From the NCBI GenBank assembly GCA_024867545.1, contig JANFNE010000007.1, positions 1,054,001 to 1,118,000 on the forward strand: DNA of 64,000 nt, in the 5' to 3' direction. Positions 10,961 to 20,758 of the stretch are shown piece after piece (the stretch's first letter is position 1; each line of letters opens with the position of its first letter). The position numbers and the translations under genes are program-made. The stretch is from Phytopythium helicoides. Its lineage: Eukaryota; Oomycota; Peronosporomycetes; Pythiales; Pythiaceae. Under the pieces are notes generated by a model that did no database searches, had not been told where the DNA came from, and was given only the letters and a program-made list of their open reading frames with translations.

Positions 10961-12568
10961 ATGGCGTCGTCTCTGGTGCCCAAGAATACGTTGCTCGGGG
11001 CCACAAACTATGAGCCACGAATGAGATCACACTTGAAGCCGCAGCGTTTCAAGCTCGTTGAGACGATGCGTATAGACAGCACACTAAACCAGATGAACCC
11101 ATTGACGACTCGACTGGACTTGCGTGATCCCGACCGCTTTGACACGACCGCAAGTGATATCGGCAAGACATCGTACATCGGAGCTGCTGCGGACTTTCCC
11201 GAGAGCAAATTTGCACCGCAAAATGTTCAGAAGGTATTACGATTCCACACTTTCTACGTTGAAAGTGTTGACGAGAGCAATTTGGAAGTCGTGCGACTAC
11301 GAAAGAACGTCATTTTGCTATATCTGCACGACGACACATTTGAGATTATTGAGCCTCGAACCCCCAACAGCGGGATTCCTCAAGGAACCTACCTCAAGCG
11401 CGGCAAGTTGGCAAAGCCGGATGGATCGCTCTACCTTGCTCGTGATTTGCACATTGGCATGGATTTCCCCATTTTTGGCCGAGTTTTCAAACTTTATGAC
11501 TGCGATCAGTTTACACGTGACTACTATGCAAAAGAACTCGGCGTCGATGTCGGCACAACCATTATCCTTCCAAAGGACGAGTACACGCTTACTCGTGACC
11601 AAATCTCTCGAATGTGTGGAGGCGACCACGATCGCTTTTACGGCAAGCAACACTACCCACTCAAAACATACATGGAAGCTTCGCTTGGAAATCCGAATCG
11701 CTCGAGACTGCAGTCTGAAAAGAAGCGCAAGTTCCTGGCCAACAATCGCAAAGTTCTCTGCTTTCATTGCGAGTATGACGCGCGAGATCAGCTTTACGGC
11801 GATCTTATGTCCTACACGCTGGACTACTTCTTAGAAGACGATACCATCGAGTTCAAGGAAGTCCTCAAGGCCAACTCTGGTCGCGACCCGTTCCCGATGT
11901 TGCTTCGTCGAGGCAAGCTGCTCAAGAACTGGAAGGAAAACCTTCACGATGAGCAAGATCGAGGTGTGGAAACCCCCACTCCTGCTTCGAGCTACTATAA
12001 TGAGGTGGATCTTGACATTGGCGCCGTGCTTAATGTATTTGGCCGTGCTATGAAAATCGTGGACGCGGATCCGTACACGCGTGACTACTACAAGATGGCG
12101 TGGGGTAGGGAGCTCGCGCCTGCGATATACACGTCGGTGGACAAGCCAGCGTTTCCCAAACCGGAGCCAGCACCTTACAATGGATTTGGCGACGAAGAGG
12201 ACTCACTGGGCTCGTGCATGTCGCTGTGTCCCAAGCCGCCGCGCAAGGACTACAAGAAGATGGCGGCGTTCGACCGCATGCTGCTTCGCTTCCAGGCGCG
12301 CATGATCTCGAGCCGCAAGGAGCAGCAGCAACGCCGGTTCATTATCACATACTTCCTCACGGACGACACAGTGTCCATCTACGAACCCGAGATGCGCAAC
12401 TCGGGCGTCGTGAACGGCAAGTTCCTCGAGCGCGGCGCCTACAAGTCGCCGGCGGGCGACAAGTACGTGCTGGACCACTTCTTCGTCGGCGCCGAGCTGA
12501 CCTTCAGCGCGCACCGCTTCGAGCTCATCGACGCCGACGAGTACACCAAGAAGTTCCTGGCGGCCTGA
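10961..12568 (+). CDS. Three-DM10-domain axonemal protein (EFHC1/Rib72-like)
   Basis: 535 residues, no intron. Three DM10 domains lie at roughly residues 91-193 (starting VLRFHTFYVES, ending DQFTRDYYAKELG), 263-380 (VLCFHCEYD to DPYTRDYYK) and 436-533 (LLRFQARM to DADEYTKKFL). Triple-DM10 proteins are microtubule inner proteins of the axoneme (Rib72, EFHC1/2), so this should act in the zoospore flagellum and be switched on in sporulation. Rib72 and EFHC1 end with EF-hands; this one stops two residues after the third DM10 domain. The ATG is the first in frame after a recognisable initiator. Confidence 0.88.
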   Translation: MASSLVPKNTLLGATNYEPRMRSHLKPQRFKLVETMRIDSTLNQMNPLTTRLDLRDPDRFDTTASDIGKTSYIGAAADFPESKFAPQNVQKVLRFHTFYVESVDESNLEVVRLRKNVILLYLHDDTFEIIEPRTPNSGIPQGTYLKRGKLAKPDGSLYLARDLHIGMDFPIFGRVFKLYDCDQFTRDYYAKELGVDVGTTIILPKDEYTLTRDQISRMCGGDHDRFYGKQHYPLKTYMEASLGNPNRSRLQSEKKRKFLANNRKVLCFHCEYDARDQLYGDLMSYTLDYFLEDDTIEFKEVLKANSGRDPFPMLLRRGKLLKNWKENLHDEQDRGVETPTPASSYYNEVDLDIGAVLNVFGRAMKIVDADPYTRDYYKMAWGRELAPAIYTSVDKPAFPKPEPAPYNGFGDEEDSLGSCMSLCPKPPRKDYKKMAAFDRMLLRFQARMISSRKEQQQRRFIITYFLTDDTVSIYEPEMRNSGVVNGKFLERGAYKSPAGDKYVLDHFFVGAELTFSAHRFELIDADEYTKKFLAA

Positions 12569-12794
12569 GCCCTCGCTCGAGTCGGTTTTTAGCCGCCGGG
12601 AGGCCGATGCGCGTCACCACCCTCCATGAAAATGCGCACCGCTTCACCATTAGTTCTGCGAGTCCCTCCTATCCTATAAATTTATACGCGACGCCCCCTC
12701 TCTGACTTGGAGTTTGTATACTTCGTACCGTAGTAGACGAACAGCTCCTTGCAACGCGGGACTCGCACATCCGAAAAAGCGAGTCGAGTCCGGC

Positions 12795-13934
12795 ATGACG
12801 CTGCTCGTGGGCGTCGTGTTCCCCGCTAAGAAGATCGAGCGGCTGCTCAACGTGCTGCGGGAGGAGCGCGACGGCGTGCGCTTCGTACTCGTGGACCTGT
12901 ACGACGCCTCGCTGGGCGACGCGGCGGCGGTCGAGCGCGCGTGCGGCCCGATCGACGCGCTGCTGCACAAGCTCGCGCACGAGATGGTGTTTTCCAGGCT
13001 CGGGGACGCCGAGGCAGCCCAGCGACTGCGGATTGTGGACGATTTCCTGGCCCGCAACCCCAGGATCAAGGTCATCGACCCGCTGGAGAGCGTGCGGCTG
13101 CTCACGGACAGGCTGACGGCCAGCGAGACGGTCTCGAGGCTGGCGGAGACCAGCGAGGGAGTGCGGTTCCGAGTGCCCAAGTTCCGCGTGGTCGACGGCA
13201 AGGAGGAGTTTGAGGACTTCCAGAGGGCGGTGGCGGCGGGTGAGATGGCGCTCCCGCTCATCTGCAAGTCGGTCGAGGCATGCGGTGCGTGACAAGAGAT
13301 TCGTGATTGTCGACCGGATGCGGGGGATTCCTCACACATTAACTTACTCCAACAGCGACGGAGCGGTCGCACATGATGAGCGTCATCACCAAGCTCGAGG
13401 ATCTGTACCATGTGGACTACCCCGCCCTTTACCAGGTACACTCACCAGCTCGTTGGTTGTTGACAAATCTATCACCAACTCGAACTTACTCGACAGGAGT
13501 TCATCAACCACTCGAGTCGGCTATTCAAGGGATATGTACTTGGAGACCTCATCAACGTCGCAGAGCGCCGCTCGCTGCCCAACCTCGTCGCTGGCTCGAC
13601 TCAGCGCGTGCTCTTTGATACCCAAAAGAAGTATCCGACTGCCGAGGATTTCAATCCTGTTGCACCTACTGCCTCTGAAGATCGCACAAGTAAGGTCACT
13701 TCTGAAGCAACGGAGGCTGCGAAAAACCAGGCCGAGATTTTTGATGCGGTGAGGGCCATCGGAGTGCAGCTCCGAGACAGGTTGCAGCTTTCGCTCTTCG
13801 GCTTCGATGTCATCATTGCGGACAGCACCGGCGATCTGCTCGTCATCGACGTGAACTACTTCCCATCATACAAGGAGCTCGAAGACTTTGACCACATTCT
13901 GCGCCAGCACATTCACCAATCTTGCGGTCTGTAA
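12795..13934 (+). CDS. ITPK1: Inositol-tetrakisphosphate 1-kinase (inositol 1,3,4-trisphosphate 5/6-kinase)
   Basis: ATP-grasp kinase of soluble inositol polyphosphates, on the route to IP5/IP6. Exons 12795-13284, 13356-13435 and 13497-13934 keep frame at both junctions. Family blocks seen: DALLHKLAHEMVF, a VIDPLESVRLLTDR block, QEFINHSSRLFKGYV across the last splice, and the Mg/ATP-binding end GFDVII...LLVIDVNYFPSYKEL. About 335 residues, normal for the family. Within ITPK the strand after QEFINH usually reads G.lfKvYV; here SSRLFKGYV is slightly unusual. Only 226 bp separate it from the DM10 gene upstream. Confidence 0.9.
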
Positions 13935-14183
13935 ATGCTTGTTTCTGGTTGAAGGGATTTGCGGAATATAGATAATTCCGGTTTGTACACATTGAGCAGC
14001 ATTCCATTGGACTTTCCAAGTTGCATATCCCACTTCCGACTGCACATGCAACGTGGACCTATTTGCATTTGTATGTATGAAGTATGAAAGCAAGTCGATT
14101 TAGGTTACATCGCTCAAGTTCAATGGAGAGCTAACCTTGTGACACGGCTTGCAGCCAGCAAATTTATTGCTTTCTTGCTGCAA

Positions 14184-17078
14184 TTACTGAGGCTGGGGTA
14201 ACGAAGGCGGAGCCGCAGCAACCTTTGGAGATCGCTTTCTGCAACGGTACACCACTGTACCTACTGCAGCAACTGCTACCAGTGCTACGGCAGCACCAAT
14301 CGCGATTGGGATGACATCGAACGACTTCTTCGCACATAATATCCCTTCATAGCCACTCTTGCACTCCAGGCACGACTCTATACTTCCTGTATCCTGTGAG
14401 CAGACCACACGAGAACATTGATCCGGCATGCCGCATGGATTGCTGCAGTCTATACCCCAGTAGCCCTCACTGCATCCGGTGCAGCTCAGTAAGTCGCCAC
14501 TGTCTTGCTCGCACGTGATTGTTTCCTCGAAGCAGTAATTGTCGTTGTTTGGCGGACATATGTTAGCACACGAATCGCCCCAATAGTTTGTGGCGCAGGA
14601 TTCGCATGAGGTAACAGTACCATCAATCGCGTTGCATTCAATCGTCCCGTAGCAATTTGACTGGCTGCAGGCGTACTCGCAGGTTGGACCCCAGAATCCT
14701 TCGGTGCACGGGCTGGTGATCTCTTGTCCAACGTATGTACTCATCAAAGCTCTAAACTCTGCTGTTCTCGCACGAGTGTAAATTGCAGGCTGTAGATCAG
14801 AGGCGGTTGGGTAGTTGTCACCGATGGACGGAGGAATTGGGAGTGTGACGGTGATCGTCCCATTCTTTTCAGAAACAGAAACAATAGTGAGGGAGCTGGC
14901 ATCAATGTCCGGGAATCCAAGTGCCCAAGCTAATATCTTGATCAGTTTCGTGCGCCTATTACTGTCCAATTCGAGGACGTGGCTAATAGCTGTGACTAGA
15001 AGAATCTCGGCGTCGTATGCTGTGGCGATACACCCGCTAATGATGCTAAGAGGGTTTGGTGAGTCGAAGTTGAGTGTGCCTAGATTTCCGTCACTTACAG
15101 CAATTGTGTACGGGAACGTAACTACCACATCTCGAATCCCGACGACGCATTCAAAGTCCATGAAGTGAGGCCATGTACAATCACCATAACTCCACAAGGA
15201 GTTCGGGTTGTACGATACGGTAGATAAAGGAGGAAATGGTTCAGGAAAGCTGACATCTGCCGTCAATCGCGCGTAGGATTCCCAGTCAAGGTCAATCTCT
15301 ACACTAGCCACGCCGGCGAACGATAAGGCAACACCTAGCTTGGAAATGATGGCAAGCTCTGCCCAAATCCGAAGTGCTGCGTTCTTGAGCTTGCGGTTTG
15401 CAATATTCACTAACTGCAATTCTTTATACACATCATTGTTCAGTGCGCCAGCGCGTGAGGTAAGAGTCGAATGCCAACCAAACTTAGCGACTGGACCATG
15501 TGGAGCGATACCGTAGCTCAGGCTCTTCGACAGCTTCGCCGTCAAGTCGACAGTAAGCCCGGGGATAAATGCAGGGATCGACAACGAAAAATCAGGGATA
15601 AGACGAGTGGGCTCGTGTATGAAGTTGCATCCATTCGGAGCATAGATCGCAATAGTAATGTTTGATTCACCTTCAACTTTCAGAGTAGTGTCCAGTCTTA
15701 GCGCAGTTACATCAACGTCGAAATGCATAGCGAGGACTTTCAAGTCAATGTAGCAGTCTTCACAAGCAATTCGGCAGCAGTCTGAACGCGGATCTTCAGG
15801 ATCAGAGCAATCTCCACTCTCGTATAAAACAATCTGTTGATCTTGAACATTACCGCTGCCATCTAAATTCCACGACACCTTCTTCGATGGACTTACATAT
15901 GACTCCGATATGGATGTACAAGATATAATCCTTCGACAGTCACCGATGCACGATGGTAGCAAACATGATGCTGATTTATATCCGCTAGCGCATGAGAATA
16001 TAGTGTAATAGACATCCGAGCCGCTGAGACACTGGGAAGGTAATACGCCATCATCTCCACATTCTGTAAAGCAGTCATCTACTTGCGCGTAGTACTGAAT
16101 GGAACATGCCAGCTTTTGTCTAGATAAAGTTTCGCATTCGTCCGGTGCATCGTTGCCAAAGTACCCACAGTCGTAGTAGCATCTTGAATCTTTCACAAAT
16201 CCGAACGAGCTTGCGTCGAGCCGTCGAGAATCGCTGGGTGGAAACTTAACTACTGCATCAGACATCGCGTCAAAGTCCGTTGTATAAAACTTTATCCGAC
16301 AGTCCGGGTACAAATCAGAAAAGGTCGCACGGGCCATCTCCATCCGTACAAGGCAGCCCTTCACATCGTCACCTGCGCCGCCAACGATTTGACTTGTGAC
16401 GACACGGAATGAAGTCGGATTTGTCGCGAATTCATCACTGAAAAACGCGTTCCCCGAGATGATCTGTTCAGTGGAGTAGTTGCGGAGAGCATTGCAGTCT
16501 GAAACTTGGATTGTGGCGATCGCAGACGTGTTTTGTTTGCCAAAGAGACTTTTAGGGATCGTTGGATCAAGATTTGTGAAGTTGATGAGCGCTCGGACGT
16601 TCATGTCAGACTGCAAATCCCAAACGTTTGGAACAGACGTACAATTGTAGTAGAGTTGAGTGCGAGGGTAATGTTCATGACGATTTTCTAATTGATCTTC
16701 ACGGCTAAGTTGATTCAGACTGCCCTCCAATGACGGAGCCACTAGCACCGAGGCAAAAACAGTGGTATTAGGCGTAACGTCCACACTCGGCAGAAGCAAA
16801 CCAAGCTGTTGTTGGGCAACGCTGTAGTCAGTGTACACTTCTACAGGAGATTCTTTACTGATTCCACTGGTCGATAGGAGTTGATTCTGGAGCTGTCCGG
16901 CCGGCAGCACTACGACTGTTTGCTTCGGTTCATGTTCAGAGTCACCAACCTCGGCTTCATCCGACAAATCGCTTCCAGACCCGCTTGTACTCCCACTAGT
17001 GCTGGCTTCAGCTAAGTTACTTTGCGTGAGTGCCAAGCATGCTGCACACAACGCACTCGCGAGGACGTTGAACGTCAT
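14184..17078 (-). CDS. Secreted type-I membrane protein with EGF-like repeats, copy A
   Basis: 964 residues from ATG 17078. Layout: signal peptide (MTFNVLASALCAACLAL), a Ser/Gly/acidic spacer, a large Cys-rich ectodomain with many N-glycosylation sites, three laminin/scavenger-type EGF-like modules near the C-terminus (CTEGFWGPTCEYAC, a CATNYWGDSC module, CSEGYWGIDC), one transmembrane helix (IPIAIGAAVALVAVAAVGTVVY) and a short basic cytoplasmic tail. Suggests a cell-surface receptor or adhesin; no enzyme domain is recognised. It is almost identical to the gene at 20759-23659 on the other strand except for signal peptide and tail. The longer frame from 17156 begins with GTG and would bury the signal peptide, so 17078 is preferred. 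Confidence 0.85.
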   Translation of the reverse strand: MTFNVLASALCAACLALTQSNLAEASTSGSTSGSGSDLSDEAEVGDSEHEPKQTVVVLPAGQLQNQLLSTSGISKESPVEVYTDYSVAQQQLGLLLPSVDVTPNTTVFASVLVAPSLEGSLNQLSREDQLENRHEHYPRTQLYYNCTSVPNVWDLQSDMNVRALINFTNLDPTIPKSLFGKQNTSAIATIQVSDCNALRNYSTEQIISGNAFFSDEFATNPTSFRVVTSQIVGGAGDDVKGCLVRMEMARATFSDLYPDCRIKFYTTDFDAMSDAVVKFPPSDSRRLDASSFGFVKDSRCYYDCGYFGNDAPDECETLSRQKLACSIQYYAQVDDCFTECGDDGVLPSQCLSGSDVYYTIFSCASGYKSASCLLPSCIGDCRRIISCTSISESYVSPSKKVSWNLDGSGNVQDQQIVLYESGDCSDPEDPRSDCCRIACEDCYIDLKVLAMHFDVDVTALRLDTTLKVEGESNITIAIYAPNGCNFIHEPTRLIPDFSLSIPAFIPGLTVDLTAKLSKSLSYGIAPHGPVAKFGWHSTLTSRAGALNNDVYKELQLVNIANRKLKNAALRIWAELAIISKLGVALSFAGVASVEIDLDWESYARLTADVSFPEPFPPLSTVSYNPNSLWSYGDCTWPHFMDFECVVGIRDVVVTFPYTIAVSDGNLGTLNFDSPNPLSIISGCIATAYDAEILLVTAISHVLELDSNRRTKLIKILAWALGFPDIDASSLTIVSVSEKNGTITVTLPIPPSIGDNYPTASDLQPAIYTRARTAEFRALMSTYVGQEITSPCTEGFWGPTCEYACSQSNCYGTIECNAIDGTVTSCESCATNYWGDSCANICPPNNDNYCFEETITCEQDSGDLLSCTGCSEGYWGIDCSNPCGMPDQCSRVVCSQDTGSIESCLECKSGYEGILCAKKSFDVIPIAIGAAVALVAVAAVGTVVYRCRKRSPKVAAAPPSLPQPQ
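14214..17012. repeat. Left arm of 2.8 kb inverted repeat
   Basis: Reverse complement of 20831-23626. It starts just after the signal-peptide codons and ends about ten codons before the stop, so it covers almost exactly the mature protein. By eye there are about 27 mismatches in the first 715 bp of the gene, none seen in the next roughly 1.85 kb (off-frame translations of both arms are identical), and about 9 in the last 250 bp. Confidence 0.9.
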
Positions 17079-17645
17079 ACGGATGGCTTCTGATCTAGTT
17101 ATGAAGTGTGGTTCATCAAAGTGGGCCGACTGGGTTTCCTTTAGGACTAGTCGCACGACCCATAACGGACGAAACCGTGCGTTTAGGCCGTTTAGATTCT
17201 TGTACAGCTAGACAAATGTGCTCTGCACTCGTTTCGTCCATTGAACAAATACCCAGCAAAGGAGTTGCTCCGCGCTTTACTTGACTTTCTAGCTCACAAA
17301 CAACAGGAAACGCCCACCCACTCTTCACGGTATACGACATCCTTCATCTTCGCTGCTGCTAGGCTGAAACGATGAGCAAGCAGTTCTCAGCAATCTCAAA
17401 AGACGAGAAGCACCACGAGTGATTTCGCGGTTCTGGCTTCGGCATTTTGCCGCCTCCTTTGAGTGTCATATACGGTATGGTGGGCCTCGATGTCGCTGGG
17501 CTCTGCGAGAACTGCTGTGCATGCTCTCGTCGCTTTGACCAGCTATGCATTTCAACTTCACTTTTTTTTTTCGCTTGTGCACCAGCAGTACCGTACGCTC
17601 TTTGCAAATCATTAGCCCAAATCCAGGGGCGGAGAGGCACTGAGC
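17079..17645. other. Divergent spacer between copy A and the LRR gene
   Basis: 567 bp between two divergent starts, presumably both promoters. No convincing initiator was found for copy A. A T10 run lies near 17562-17571. The short frames present are not supported as genes. Confidence 0.4.
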
Positions 17646-19385
17646 ATGGCGGTGGAGCTGACACACCCGATCTGGAGCGACATCGCGGAGCTGCTGGACC
17701 GCACGAGCCGCTTCCACCTGCTCGCGCTCTGCTCGGACGTCGTGCACTCGCATGTGCGGCGCCAGCTGTTCGCGCTCACCACGTGGCGCGTGCCGTCGGT
17801 GCCGAGCGTTGCGGAGCGCGTGCTGCGGTCTCTGACCATGAAAAACGAAATCCGGAGCGTCGTGATCGACAGCGAGTGGCAGCAGGAGCTGCTGTACCAG
17901 TTTCCGTCTCTCGAGAGCGTCCATGTCGCGGGCTTCAGCTATAATGTGCACCGGGCGTTTCGCGTGTCGCCTTCCATGCCTGCCAGCATCAAGAAGCTGC
18001 GCATCGGCGGCTATCGGACGGCCGTGTTGGAAGATTTGACGCACTTGCATGAGCTACAGGAGCTGCACCTTGAGGTGGAGATGGTGTTTGACATGGGAGC
18101 TATACTTCAGCTTGAGAAACTGGAGCGACTGCGACTGTGGAACGTCAGTGCTGCAAACGACGAGTGGCTTGGGGATACCATCCGGCAACTGGCTAACCTC
18201 CGGTTGCTGGAATCGCGGTGGTCGGAGATTAGAGCAGATGAAGTCGCGTCGCTGCCACGACTAGAGAAGTTGATAATGATTGGGACCCGCGGATCACGGA
18301 TTGGCAGTCTAAGCGAACTCGTGAAGGTGGCACCGAGGCTTAAACTGCTGACGCTACAGCTCGCTGGCCCGCTCAGCGCCAATGTTAGGGAAGAGGACAG
18401 CGATGTCTTTCTTGCATCACTGACAAGTACGACCTATCTGGATCTCTGCACGACGGATTTTATGAGCTCCAGCAACCTTTTGACGCTCAAAAATTTAACA
18501 TCTCTCAAGACTCTTCACATAAGTCAGCCACTGACCGATATATCGCCGCTGGCCTATTTATCTCAGCTCCAAGAACTTTTCATGGTCGGAACACCAGGTC
18601 TGGACTGGAGCCCGATCGCCAATTTGAAGGATCTGACAGCTGTAAATCAAGGCTCCAGCGCTAACGAGTGGAACGGATCCTCTATGGCTGCGCTGCATTC
18701 GCTACCGAAGCTGACCCGCCTAATGAAGCCTACAATGCTCTCCAGTGCATTCCCGCTCGCTCATCTTGAAATTATGCAGCTTGAGCACGACGGCACCCGT
18801 ACAGCTTCGCTCGAGCCAGGTTGTTGTCCGAACGTTCGTCGATTATGGATTATTGGCGGTGTCGATATTACGACTGTTCGACATTGCTTCCCACGCGTAC
18901 GGGGTCTCAATTGCTCTCAATTCGGAAGCCACCGCAATATCAATTTGGATGCTCTCGCTGACATGACGCAGCTCGAGTACATCCACGTGCCGGTATGTCA
19001 AGAAGGTTACGGCGGCTTTTCGTTCCTGACTCCACTGATCAACCTCCGCTACTTGGATTTAACAGATCTCCCTTTTTCTGATCTGTCTATTATTCGAGAT
19101 ATGACAAAACTCCGAGCACTGGTCCTCGATGGCACCCAGGTGAAAGATATCTCGATCATCCCTACTTTTAAACGGTTGCGTGAGCTGCAGCTTCGTCAGA
19201 CCCCCGTGCGAGACGTATCTGTACTCCGTGGCCACCCACAAATTCGGCGTCTCATATTACCTAGAGAGGTCAACTGGGATTGCTTGAAACAAGGTGACGA
19301 AGTTATGCTTCCAAACTGTATTGAGATTCGTCAAGGTTACAAAACCGTGTGGCCAGAGTTGCGCACGGACGATGTTGCGCTCTGA
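17646..19385 (+). CDS. F-box-like / leucine-rich repeat protein
   Basis: 579 residues, intronless. The first 60 residues (ELTHPIWSDIAELL...VRRQLFALTTWRVP) look like a degenerate F-box-type helical head; the rest is a leucine-rich repeat array (blocks such as LEKLERLRLWN, LKNLTSLKTLHIS, LINLRYLDLTDLPFSDLS, MTKLRALVLDGTQVKDIS). No signal peptide, so cytoplasmic. The role is unknown; F-box/LRR proteins usually select substrates for SCF ubiquitin ligases, but the F-box here is weak. It shares its whole layout with 33413-35114 and with the relict at 9831. It sits alone in the core between the two inverted receptor genes. Confidence 0.8.
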   Translation: MAVELTHPIWSDIAELLDRTSRFHLLALCSDVVHSHVRRQLFALTTWRVPSVPSVAERVLRSLTMKNEIRSVVIDSEWQQELLYQFPSLESVHVAGFSYNVHRAFRVSPSMPASIKKLRIGGYRTAVLEDLTHLHELQELHLEVEMVFDMGAILQLEKLERLRLWNVSAANDEWLGDTIRQLANLRLLESRWSEIRADEVASLPRLEKLIMIGTRGSRIGSLSELVKVAPRLKLLTLQLAGPLSANVREEDSDVFLASLTSTTYLDLCTTDFMSSSNLLTLKNLTSLKTLHISQPLTDISPLAYLSQLQELFMVGTPGLDWSPIANLKDLTAVNQGSSANEWNGSSMAALHSLPKLTRLMKPTMLSSAFPLAHLEIMQLEHDGTRTASLEPGCCPNVRRLWIIGGVDITTVRHCFPRVRGLNCSQFGSHRNINLDALADMTQLEYIHVPVCQEGYGGFSFLTPLINLRYLDLTDLPFSDLSIIRDMTKLRALVLDGTQVKDISIIPTFKRLRELQLRQTPVRDVSVLRGHPQIRRLILPREVNWDCLKQGDEVMLPNCIEIRQGYKTVWPELRTDDVAL

Positions 19386-20698
19386 GGATGCCTGCAATAG
19401 TTACTCCCAAAGAGAATCCTCGAAACCTGGCTCTTCAATTTAAACGAGTTGTTTATTTCACCTTGTATGTATCACGTTCTGATATGCACTACTGAAGTAT
19501 TTAGTAAAAAATATCGAGGATATTCAAGACATAGTAAAACAAATCTCCAAAGCGTTATCCACGTAGAGCAACCATTCAATGAAGTACATGTTTCCAACTT
19601 CAACCAGCTCTCAGTGAGGTTCGTGGAGTTTGAGGTCGAAAACGTACCTATAATGTGATCAGCAAACCAGTTTCCCACCATTACTGTCAATCAAAGGATA
19701 ATTCTTGATCCCACTCCTGGTGACAGAAGGAAGTTGACGTCCTTGCGAGAAAACCCCCGCAGGGTTAACCAGAATCTGACATAATACTTACACGAACAAC
19801 CGCGCGCAGGCACAGAAGCCACTTAAACCAAGCTCTTTCGTTCATGACTTGGGAACTGCCAAGAACTTCACGAACTAAAATAGTTGAGATAATCGTGGAA
19901 GTGCAGTTGTGCTACAGGCTGTCTGAAATTCTTGAATTAGAAATTCGCTACGAAACGGATAGGATATCACAGTGCGAAAACCATAGTCTTTGTTATTGTT
20001 CTCCCAATTATGCAACATGAAACGCATTGCGGAAAACGATTCAGTGTGTTCACGGCTGGGGTAAATGGAGCAGCAGTTGCTCTTCTCAAGCGCTAACTGA
20101 CAAGTTCACAATGCGTGAGCTAAATCTAGACGTGGGAAGTTGAACATAGGCGCCATGAAGCGGTTGCTTACTCGACAAATTATTTTGAGTTGCGTACAAA
20201 ACTACTACTGCCACTACAGTTACAGCCTGTTTTGTGCTCTTGGGACTCCCGATTGCATCGAAGGCGTGTAACTAAATCGTCGGGTGCCGAGGCTGCCAAA
20301 CTTTATTCGTTCACCACTCATCGATTCTCTCTACTCTAGGCGAGATAGTAGCTAATTAGGCAATAACTGGTAATATTCAATTAATTTTGTTTAATGATGC
20401 CGAAGTGATTAAAAGTTTGAGGTACGTAGGAACCCTGTACTCCAATGGTTTCGGAAGTTTATCCGGAGGTTTTGAAACGGATGAGTAGCCACATCTATTT
20501 TCGCCTTTTCGACTGCAAAATACACACAGTAGACTAACTGCAGGCAGTCACTTTGTATTCCAGCATCTACCGCCCCAAACTCGTGTTCGGTTAATGCGAC
20601 TGTCCAGAGAACCAACTACCCTGTGATTTGTTTTCGGAAATGGGAATATTATTAATATCAAGGACGAGGTAGCGGGTGGAGCGAGCACTGGATGCGAG
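19386..20698. other. Long intergenic stretch before copy B
   Basis: About 1.3 kb, clearly more AT-rich than its surroundings. I found no ORF with family features, no RNA gene and no repeat termini. Small frames at 19449-19658 (+), 19472-19690 (-) and 20409-20615 (-) lack support. Confidence 0.5.
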
Positions 20699-20713
20699 CC
20701 TCACTCTTCAAAT
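20699..20713 (+). promoter_or_regulatory. Initiator element of copy B
   Basis: CCTCACTCTTCAAAT fits the oomycete initiator TCAYTYYNCAWT and lies 46-60 nt upstream of the ATG at 20759. Confidence 0.55.
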
Positions 20714-20758
20714 CGACGACGCAGACACTCTCGGTACACAGAAGACTCGACCCAAGCA

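Noticed and set aside
14486..15665. Long plus-strand ORFs inside copy A (and their twins on the minus strand of copy B)
   Set aside because: They are antisense shadows of the receptor coding sequence. Their exact identity between arms is useful only as proof that the DNA is identical.
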